This document shows positions 56,665 to 64,000 of a stretch of 64,000 bases of DNA, piece by piece. Every line of letters begins with the position of its first letter. The stretch's first letter is position 1. The notes below the pieces were generated by a model. It saw only the letters and a list, made by a program, of their open reading frames with translations, was not told the DNA's origin and did no database searches. The DNA is taken from positions 62,001-126,000 of the forward strand of contig WPDH01000223.1 in the NCBI GenBank assembly GCA_019137255.1, read 5' to 3'. Source of the DNA: Corinectria fuckeliana (lineage: Eukaryota > Ascomycota > Sordariomycetes > Hypocreales > Nectriaceae). A program made the translations under genes and the position numbers.

Positions 56665-58164
56665 TGTGTAACCCCTTTCTCAGTGTCCTCGAGCAAACCA
56701 AAGCCTTGACTGCGGTCAGAGGGCGGCTCTATGCCACGGAAGACAGGGAGACGCCAAGCTGAAGAGCCCGATGAACACTTCGACTTTGTGCAATCAGAAG
56801 ACTTCAAAGCTCGGAAAACTTCAGCGGCGTCAAGGACCACCACGAATGAGTCCGAACGCCGCTCTGTCGAGCAGAGCCCCCCGACGCTAAAAAATAACAA
56901 GGGCATCGGATTCGTCATTACTGGCAAAGGAAACGACTCAATGAAGTCGACACACCAATGTCTGACGACACTTCATCTCCCCGCCGAAACGAGACATCGG
57001 AAACCGTCAGGCTGACGGCGGAGGCCTCTTTATATACACACCCCTAGATGAAGACGTCGTTTACATTCGGATCATATTTTGTCCAGCAGACAGACATCCC
57101 CTACCTTGTACCACCCCCTGTATCATATATCATGTATATCAAACCCTCACCCTTAGGCCTATATATATAAGCCTAACCGACTTTGCTGTATCTTACTGTA
57201 GATTTACATCCCCCACGCGAACTATTTTCGCATAGATGTTTGTATACTTGGTTTTTGACTAGGAGACATAAAAAGCGAGGGTCAGGGGTCAAAAGCACAT
57301 AGGACCGTACGAGACATGATGGGAGGCAACTAAAAGACTGTTGAGCAAGAAGTCATGATATTCCTTTTTCCACGTTATATTCCGTACCATGATGCATCCC
57401 TTCGATCCTCATCTGTCATGGCTTGGTACTTGCAAAGGTGCCGGAATTGCAAACGCGTGCCCACCGCCCCGTCGACAGGATAGCCCTTTGTAGTAATAGA
57501 AGATGGTACAGAAGAGGAAAAGGGGTAAAGACAAACAGCCAGGATGCGGGAACTAAAGATGAAGACGCCATTCTCTCCCGCTCCTCCCAACGTCTTCCGG
57601 ACTCCGCGGCAATAAATACCACGACCAAAATAATAGCGGCGCTCCGTAAATAGGCTCTTACCCTCCTTTAGCCGCCAACTCCTGCCTGACATGAATCGTC
57701 AAGGATGAGACCCGGCCCTGTGATCATGATCCGGTATTCCGTCTTCCGGTTCCGCCGGTGGATGAGATGAAAATAAACGTATTTTATGCTGTGAATGTGA
57801 GTGAGGCAAAAGGCGCGTGTGTTCGACATTCGCGTGAGTGGACGAGAGAGGAGAAGAGTCTCGGAGGGGCGTGCGCATGTAGGGGATCCGTGTGAAATAT
57901 CAAAAGAGGATTCTCTCTCTTCCACCTCATCTCAACCTCGATCTTGTCTTCGGCGCGCGCACATGTGCACGCACATGGCATCCCGAGTTGAAACCATTCC
58001 ACCAACAACAGCTTGAGACGCAAGACCTAGTATGAGAATATCTGACATCCACCCACCCAAACCCTCGAAACCCCCGGCGACCCATGACCCATTGGGTCTT
58101 GGGGAACACGGCCAGCAGTAAATGACGATCAATTCGGGCCACAGCAAGCAGTAGTAAGGACCAC
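56665..58164. other. Mostly noncoding; possible small gene at its left end
   Basis: The left end holds a doubtful small frame (56731-57015). The remainder, to the PP2C stop, includes TATATATA words near 57160-57170 and no recognisable gene. It should contain the PP2C 3' untranslated region. Confidence 0.5.
56731..57015 (+). CDS. Doubtful small hypothetical protein
   Basis: The frame is 94 aa, beginning MPRKTGRRQAEEPDEHFDFVQSEDF and continuing KARKTSAASRTTTNESERRSVEQSPPTLKNNKGIGFVITGKGNDSMK. Its hydrophilic, charged composition looks protein-like. After about position 56945 a different frame looks more protein-like (NEVDTPMSDDTSSPRRNETSETVRL, stop at 57044-57046), as if a base were gained or lost. 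It starts only 67 nt after the PPR stop. No family is recognised. It could be a small gene with a frameshift, or part of the 3' untranslated region. Confidence 0.3.
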   Translation: MPRKTGRRQAEEPDEHFDFVQSEDFKARKTSAASRTTTNESERRSVEQSPPTLKNNKGIGFVITGKGNDSMKSTHQCLTTLHLPAETRHRKPSG

Positions 58165-60395
58165 CTAATCCTTCTTAGTCTCCTGGGGGGCCGCTTCTTT
58201 CTTCACATCCTCAGCCTTGAGCTTCTCTTCGGACTTCGTCTCCTTCGCGGGATCGGTTTTCGATTCGGCGGCGGCGGCGGCGGGCTTGGTGTCTGCATCG
58301 GCATTCGTCGTCGTCGTCGTCTTGGAGACTTGGCTCGCAAGGTCCTTATCCTCGTCGTCGTTGTCGAACATTTCTGTATCATCTGAATCCGTAAGAACCT
58401 CAGTGCCATCGCCGAGGAAAATGACCCGGCCTCGGTACCCACCAACGCCAAAGGCCCGACCCTTGTTATCCGCATCCATCTCGTAGCCGCTATCGCTATC
58501 TTCGAAGTTGTGGTGGACTCCAGGGCCACGGAACTCGGCTAGAAGGCGCAGATGGAGTTAGCCTGGCGTCGGTTCAAGGTATTGTCATTGGAGAGTATCA
58601 AGGCATCTCAGCATAGACGACGGGCCGAGGGCGACGGCGTTCGTCTATACCCCAGAGCGATGGGAGGACTCGTACCGTATTCGGGGGGAGCACAGGGGCC
58701 GTCTCCGTTGGCGACTCGGCGTGCAATCTCTTCGTACCATTCTTCCTTGGTCTTGCCGTTGAGGAAGCCGATGATGGTCATGGTCATGTTGTCGCAGCCA
58801 ACGCCACCGGTCTCCGAGTTGGAGGCGAGGCAGTTGTCCATCATGTTCTCGCAGATTTTCTCGAGCTCCTGCTTGGCGGCAATTCCGCGTCGGACGAACT
58901 CGACGACGGCTTGCGAAGACTGGCAATCCCAGATACCTGCTCCAATGAGTACTGCACGTTACCGCAATGCGAATCTTTTCCTCCACTTACCGTCGCAGGC
59001 AAGAACCAGGAACTCGTCCTCATCGGTGAGGTCGTGTTGCTCGACGTCGGGGTAGGCGGTGACGATCTGGTTCTCGGGGGAGAGCTCGGCGCTCTTCTTG
59101 AACTCGAAATCGCCAATAGCGCGCGAAAGGGCTAGGTTTCCGTTAACTCGCCCAAAGTCGACAAAACCACCGGCAGCTGTGATTCGGTTCTTCTCATCTA
59201 AACAGGGCAGGATTTAACCCGGTCAGCATGGGCAAATCACGACAAAAGCGTGCCTGGATTCGACGGACTTTCGAGCTGGGGCTTGTGGTCCTGAGACAGA
59301 GGCTTGGCACGTCCCTTGATGCCAAGCACGCCTCTTGAATCACCGGCGTTGGCCTGGGCATCGTGGTTAGCATGGTGCGTGCGGGATACAGTACCCCTCG
59401 TCCCTCGACCGTATTGCGGGGCGGGCATGGGGGGAGAGACAAGGCGGGCGACTAACGACGTAAATCTTGTTGCCAGCGATCAGACTGACACAGGCAGTGC
59501 AACCCGAGACCTCTTCCTCATACTTGGGATCTAGAAGGTAGAAGAAAGATTAAAGGTCAGCGCCTGGAGGCTTCGCAAGGATGGCAGCGGAGAGTGAAAC
59601 AAAGACCGGGGAGTGGGGGAGAGGTCAGGTGAGGTGAGGAGTTGGCGCATACCGTTGAGAATGGCGCGGTCGGTCGCAAGGAAGCCGTCCTTCAAGCCCT
59701 GGGCATAGTCGCGGGCCTTGAAAGTATCCTGCTTAAAGATGATGTTTTGAATATTCTCGCCGGCGAACAATGCCACCTTGTCGCCACCGTGGCCGTCAAA
59801 GACGCCGAAGAAGCTCAGCTTCGCGGGGTGAGTCTTGGCGGGGTCGAGATCGAGGACGTTCGTGTGGGAATCTTCCATACTAATGCGCCATCCCTGCATG
59901 GCAGAAACGCCGTAAATCAGTCGCTCATCCTCGCCCTTTTCCGAAGCCTAGAGGAAGGGGTAAATAAGTCAGCGCGGAAAGCCCGAGGCGGTTGAGGTTC
60001 GGCGGAAGCATCGGAGGGTGAGAGGGAGGGGGGAAAGCGAGCGTGACGATGAAGCGGGGAAGTCGGAGCAGAAGTGCAGCATGGCACAGCGGAGCGCAAA
60101 CAAAGAAGGCGACGAGCAGCGAAGACGCATATCGCGACGAATCTCTGGAGCATCTGGAGATAGGCTGTGCGGGTGGGAATAGACGAGTTTTTGGTGGCTC
60201 TCGGCGGGCGGGCGTGTGAAGAGGGGGGGCTTGCGAACGGGCGATGCCCCCCTCGCCAGGCCATGAAAAGCAGTACACAAAGGCGAGGCGCATTGATGAA
60301 GCATGCACACACAGACACAGATACACACAAGGGCAAGACGGAAAAGTTTCCCAACGCACCTTTTCGACAACGGGCTCCGAGAGTGTTTGACCCAT
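58165..60395 (-). CDS. PTC2: PP2C protein phosphatase, Ptc2/Ptc3 type
   Basis: Seven exons (60360-60395, 59653-59947, 59457-59530, 59269-59353, 58991-59197, 58676-58936, 58165-58538) encode 443 aa. The enzyme is a Mg/Mn-dependent Ser/Thr phosphatase that in yeast turns off stress MAP kinase and checkpoint signalling. Motifs are MQGWRISMEDSH, FFGVFDGHGGDKVA (metal Asp), CTACVSLIAGNKIYV, ANAGDSRGVLG, LSQDHKP, ITAAGGFV, GNLALSRAIGDFEFK, EDEFLVLACDGIWDC, and GVGCDNMTMTIIGF with the final metal Asp. Ptc2/3 relatives share the start MGQTLSEPVVEK. Its Gly2 and Ser6 fit an N-myristoylation site. The C-terminus (DSDDTEMFDNDDEDKD and a Lys/Glu/Ala tail) is acidic and disordered. The 12-codon exon 1 is followed by a 412-nt intron. 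The intron 4 donor is GTCCGT. Confidence 0.88.
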
Positions 60396-60440
60396 GGCTG
60401 GAGGTCGGTCGGTTGGTGGGCAGCTCAGCTACCGCCTTGT

Positions 60441-60475
60441 GGAGGAGGAGGGGGAGGGGGAGGGGGAGGGGGAGA
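60441..60475. repeat. GGGGGA repeat in the PP2C leader or promoter
   Basis: About five GGGGGA/GGA units form four or more runs of five G on the plus strand, only 46-80 nt upstream of the PP2C start codon. The template strand could form a G-quadruplex; the transcript, if it starts upstream, would carry a C/U-rich tract. Confidence 0.7.
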
Positions 60476-61556
60476 AGGGTTGCTAGGAGAGGAGAGAGAG
60501 AGAGGGTTGCGCCGGCGGAGGGGCTGGCGGGTTGCGGGTTGCGGATCGGAGAGGGGGAGGGGCGGACGACGAGAAATGGCGAAGGGGGAGCGAAAAATCG
60601 AGGGAGGAGGGAGGAAGGAGGAGGAGGAAGACGAGGAAAAAATACTACGACAGTGACGAAGATGTGGCCGGCGAACGAGAAGGCGTGGGTGGTGGACACT
60701 GGGAAGGATGGTGGAGGGAGGATTAAGGTAAGGCTCTGCGGGAGTATGTGTGCGGGTGCGGGTGCGGGTGCGCGGGCGCGGTGGTGGTCGGTGGTCGGCG
60801 GTGCTCTGGCCTCTGGCGGTGGTGCGCGAGTTGGGTTGGTGCCTGCGTACTTAAGTTGGGTGGGTGCCTTAATTCAGTCTCAAGTTGCGGGGCGGGGCGC
60901 GTGTGAATGTGGGACGCGGGACGTGTGTTCTGTCTAGCTTCAGTCGGTTTTGTTGGATTCGAGCGAGGAAACAATGCCCGCAAAACCCAGTCAGCAGGGA
61001 GAGCGGGGTATGAAGACTGCATGCCCCCCAGCACGTCACCTATTCAGCCTGCGCTGAGATCACTGGATCGCACTACTACTTGCGTCCACTACAGAACTTG
61101 GCCTGGAGTTTGGCACCGGATTCCCCTGTGAAATTTTCTCCAGGCCACTCGCCAATCAACAAAACCGCCCTCTCGCCACCACTCTCCGGACTGGTGCATA
61201 GCCTAATCTAGCCCTCCGGCCATCGTTGATGGAAAGCCTGGAAGCACAGAATCTCGCCCTGATTCACGCGGGGCCCGGACCCAGACCGACCTGGTCGCGT
61301 GCCCGTCATCTCGGCGACCGGCCCGGCTCTACCCTTCTCAACCAAGGGCCCGAGGACCGGGGGCGCTCAATCACGATCACGATCAATTTCCTTTTCAGAG
61401 CGCCGTTGCACGGTGAATCGACTCGTCAGGAGCATGCGCCAAGAAAATACGGCAGTTTGGCACGCAACCCGCCCACCCGCCTTAACTTAGATAGAGGGTG
61501 CTCATCGGCGTCCCATGCTAGAAGACAGGAGTACAGTACTGACGTCGGCCTATTCC

Positions 61557-61597
61557 TAGTAGGTACTGTAGGTAGATAGGTACCTAGGTAGGTGCCC
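61557..61597. repeat. TAGGTA/TACCTAGG word cluster
   Basis: TAGGTACTGTAGGTAGATAGG and TACCTAGGTAGGTGCC make up this intergenic cluster, the same word family found in at least six other gaps of the window. Confidence 0.75.
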
Positions 61598-62159
61598 GGC
61601 AAGGCAGTCATCCTACCCGAATACGTACCCTCCGCAGACTCCCTTCTGCTCTTCGGGCTGGGACGGACCATCGACTCCGTCGTCATCAGACCAGGATCAT
61701 TGTTTGCTTTCTTCGTCTACTCCCTCTTGACATAATGCCGAATCCCCCCTGGTGTGTGGTATGGCACTTACTTTTCCCCAAATGCACATTTGTCACCAAC
61801 AAGCAGCCTGACCTACCCAGTAAATTGCACTTGGATAAATCCTTCTTAGTATCACGCGCTTTCAATCTCACCGATTCCAGCCTGCCATCGCCTTATCTCA
61901 AGCTTGATAGAACATCAATCATCAATTATTATCCGAGTCTGCTTTTCCCCCTTCTCTCTATTTCCCTCCTTCTAGGTAGTTAATCCCTCTGGGTAACGAC
62001 TTGGTAAAACCAAAAGCTCGCTTAAAGAGTCAAAATGCACTGGTATCGTAGCGTGTCGCCAAAGTATACAACGGAAATCTGTCAGTCAGTGTATGCCACT
62101 TTCAACAAAACCCAACGGCGTTAACCTATGGTTAATCCCTTCCAATCCCTCCCAATTCT

Positions 62160-64000
62160 TCAAATGAAGGCCTTGAAGCTGCCTGTGTCTGAGATCTTTC
62201 CTGAATCTTCTCGTTTCCATCTTGACGATGGCGTCTCTCCTACTCTCGACCCACGGCTCTCAGCATTGCCTAGCAACACCTCGCTTCTCAGCGAGTACCC
62301 GCTGGTCGGCTGGGCTAGTCCTCCTTGCTGTGATGACACCGAGCCCCGAATGCTTGTCCTGGTGTCTCCCCACTCGCTCGGCGACATGAGCTCCTCCGCG
62401 CTCGTCCTCTCTCCGGGTTGGGCCCCTTCCCGGCCACTCAACGCCGGGCCGGGCCGTGCCGGATGGAATGGCGCCTCCGCTACAAGTTCGCGGTACGAAT
62501 TGTTGGTGTTCTCGCGCTGCTGCCTGAGCACTCGCCAGTTCTCCATCGACCCAAATGACGGATCGGTCCGGAAGCTTTTGCGGGACAAACTTGATCCCTC
62601 CGTGTCATACCATGCGCCACGATTGCTGCTTTGCCGACTCAACCATTGCTGGCTTGCCAGTCGTGCTATATCTGGCCGCCTCATCTCCGGGACATCCTCT
62701 GTGGCCTCTTCCAGAAGCGTCGTCCCGTCCGCAGTTGCTGGTCGCTTACCCAAGCTAGCATCCGACGGCCTTTTGCTAAACAGTCCCGTCATCAGCCGTG
62801 GACTGGATTGATGCGAGGACGAAAAGGCTAATGAGGCGCTGTCTTGGGCTGAAGAGTAAAAGGCAGACGGGTCTCGTGGTCGGTTGAGCTCCGCTCTCAT
62901 CGCGCTAACATCGCTGTGCCTCATATTGGGCAGGTCGTCTATGGACGGGATCGTGAGGTCAAGGCCGCTCCGGAACGAAGTTCCTGAGTCCGATAGAAAG
63001 GCCGGTGGGGGCAATAGTTGCTGAGTTGACTCAGAGAATGTGGTGTCTGATCCTTGGCTTCTCGACGACGCCTGGCTTCGCCGAGCCGTTGCTGTCGCTG
63101 TTGCGGTCCCCACCGTATACCACGATTGTCGCCCCTCTGTTGCAGTTGCTGTCACCGGTCTGCTACCCGCACGTGTTACTGGACGGGTCAGATCATCTGC
63201 CGTGAATCGTGCCGGGACTTTAGGCGTCGGCAAGAAAGCCAGGCTCGGGGACGACCTTGGGCTGCTCATAGATACCGTCTCTGAATCGTCTCCTCTTGCC
63301 GTGCGGTAGAGAAGCGCTTCCGTTGGCACACGGTTCCCGTTCTTTTCACTCTCATGTATGGAAGGATCACTCCCGTTGATACGCAGGCTTTCGAGCACTG
63401 GGCCCGAGATTTTTCTGCGGAAGTTGCTTGATAAGTAGTTTCGCCGAGACCTGCGGCGGCGAACGATGCAGCAAACAAGCAGCATGACAAGGATAGAGAC
63501 AAACAGAATCGGCAAGATAGTCGCGAGGAGGATTGCGGTAGTAGACAACCTGTTATGGAAGTCTGATGGAACCCCTTCAGCCGACGAAGTAGGTTCGCTG
63601 GGTTGCGTGGATGTGGAAGTTGCTGAAGCGGATGTTTTGGATGCCGAAGAGGCCGTTGCGGTAGAGGCCAGGACCTTTACGTTGAGGATCTCAGTCTCCT
63701 CTAGGTCGGACGTCTTGGATGATGCCGCGAGAGATATCTTGAGCTTGCCAGTTTCTGACTTGGGGACTTTGCCGGTGATGTTGAAGCCATCGAGTTTGAG
63801 CCAATTCCTTTGAGGGATTACGGTCATCTTGAGGTTGACTTCACTGGGGTCCCAAAAGTATGACTCAAGGTCGATGCTAGCCTCTTCTCCAGCCCGAATG
63901 CTGATGTCGTCAAAGGTCGAGCGAAACAGACGTGTAGCAACGTTGACAATAGCCACGATACTCAGTGTGTCCGAGTACGAGTCCTGAAAGTTGATAGTGA
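62160..64000 (-). CDS. AXL2: Axl2-type polarity/septation membrane protein, partial (5' end outside window)
   Basis: The frame is open from the right edge to the stop at 62160, so the N-terminus is missing. At the edge it reads TINFQDSYSDTLSIVAIVNVATRLFRSTFDDISIRAGEEASIDLESYFWDPSE, the end of cadherin-like repeats as in Axl2, then a Ser/Thr-rich stalk. A single membrane segment lies at about 63462-63542 (TAILLATILPILFVSILVMLLVCCIV), followed by RRRRSRR, and a Ser/Arg-rich cytosolic tail of about 430 residues with many possible phosphorylation sites. Axl2 marks sites for septin and bud-site organisation in yeast, and helps septation or conidiation in filamentous fungi. No intron is visible in this part. 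The tail ends DTGSFKAFI. Confidence 0.82.
   Translation of the reverse strand, partial: TINFQDSYSDTLSIVAIVNVATRLFRSTFDDISIRAGEEASIDLESYFWDPSEVNLKMTVIPQRNWLKLDGFNITGKVPKSETGKLKISLAASSKTSDLEETEILNVKVLASTATASSASKTSASATSTSTQPSEPTSSAEGVPSDFHNRLSTTAILLATILPILFVSILVMLLVCCIVRRRRSRRNYLSSNFRRKISGPVLESLRINGSDPSIHESEKNGNRVPTEALLYRTARGDDSETVSMSSPRSSPSLAFLPTPKVPARFTADDLTRPVTRAGSRPVTATATEGRQSWYTVGTATATATARRSQASSRSQGSDTTFSESTQQLLPPPAFLSDSGTSFRSGLDLTIPSIDDLPNMRHSDVSAMRAELNRPRDPSAFYSSAQDSASLAFSSSHQSSPRLMTGLFSKRPSDASLGKRPATADGTTLLEEATEDVPEMRRPDIARLASQQWLSRQSSNRGAWYDTEGSSLSRKSFRTDPSFGSMENWRVLRQQRENTNNSYRELVAEAPFHPARPGPALSGREGAQPGERTSAEELMSPSEWGDTRTSIRGSVSSQQGGLAQPTSGYSLRSEVLLGNAESRGSRVGETPSSRWKREDSGKISDTGSFKAFI

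Larger units (their letters stand above)
60396..62159. other. PP2C promoter and AXL2 3' region, noncoding
   Basis: No supported gene. Next to the PP2C start lies a very purine-rich plus strand (60435-60660) with GGGGGA repeats, then a TGCGGG repeat at 60751-60770, then a TAGGTA/TACCTA cluster at 61557-61597. Long open frames across the purine-rich tract are compositional. Confidence 0.6.

Noticed and set aside
59917..60937. Long open frames on both strands over the PP2C 5' region
   Set aside because: The purine-rich/pyrimidine-rich tract keeps several frames open at once and yields Arg/Gly or Pro/Ser/Leu repeats. The real PP2C exon 1 and intron 1 explain the stretch.

Overview
The window looks like nuclear DNA of a filamentous ascomycete (Pezizomycotina, most likely a Sordariomycete; I cannot name the species). 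Genes are scattered on both strands at roughly one per 2.5-4 kb, with short GT-AG introns (about 50-200 nt, branch sites of CTAAC/CTGAC type) and strongly conserved fungal families. The first 1.74 kb is extremely A+T-rich, lacks almost all CpG and CpA/TpG dinucleotides and has no open frame, which is what repeat-induced point mutation (RIP) leaves behind.

Layout. 1-1740 RIP-type block. 2.9-3.9 kb INO80 subunit Ies4. 4.9-8.0 kb an SMP/PH lipid-transfer membrane protein (Nvj2 type). 8.4-10.1 kb (minus) a cytosolic trypsin-fold protein with an apparently complete triad. 10.1-17.1 kb is a gene-poor accessory stretch holding a long imperfect inverted repeat, simple repeats, a broken APH-type phosphotransferase pseudogene and a doubtful HET-like fragment. 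17.1-20.5 kb (minus) a beta-carbonic anhydrase and an allantoate-permease-type MFS transporter. 21.3-22.3 kb (minus) a 2EXR-type protein. 23.3-25.1 kb the head-to-head ribosomal protein genes RPL10 and RPL30. 28.4-30.4 kb a coiled-coil scaffold protein. 30.4-35.8 kb a 5.5-kb gap. 35.8-38.4 kb VAC7. 39.3-43.7 kb the head-to-head RNA-processing pair DIM1 and PRP6/prp1. 44.1-44.7 kb (minus) a small calcofluor-white-hypersensitive-type membrane-anchored protein. 45.8-46.4 kb a frameshifted relic of a conserved fungal protein. 47.4-51.2 kb a Lys2-type alpha-aminoadipate reductase (A-T-R). 52.3-53.8 kb a peroxin/ferlin-domain protein. 54.3-56.7 kb a mitochondrial PPR-type protein. 58.2-60.4 kb (minus) a PP2C phosphatase of the Ptc2/Ptc3 type. 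62.2 kb to the right edge (minus) the C-terminal part of AXL2.

The genes do not form one pathway. Most are housekeeping functions: chromatin remodelling, ribosome and rRNA maturation, splicing, lysine biosynthesis, vacuolar lipid signalling and cell polarity. They are interrupted by short decayed stretches.

The most unusual single observation is intron 3 of the Lys2-type gene. The only join I found that restores the conserved protein sequence is an AT-AC intron with otherwise normal major-spliceosome signals (donor ATATGT, branch TGCTAAC). DIM1 also carries a GC-AG intron. Other points worth a second look are the triple-hit APH pseudogene, the long inverted repeat whose arms differ largely by transitions, the orphan trypsin-fold protein, and a TACCTAGGTAGGTA-like motif dispersed through intergenic DNA. 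All product names come from recognising sequence patterns by eye; no database search was run.
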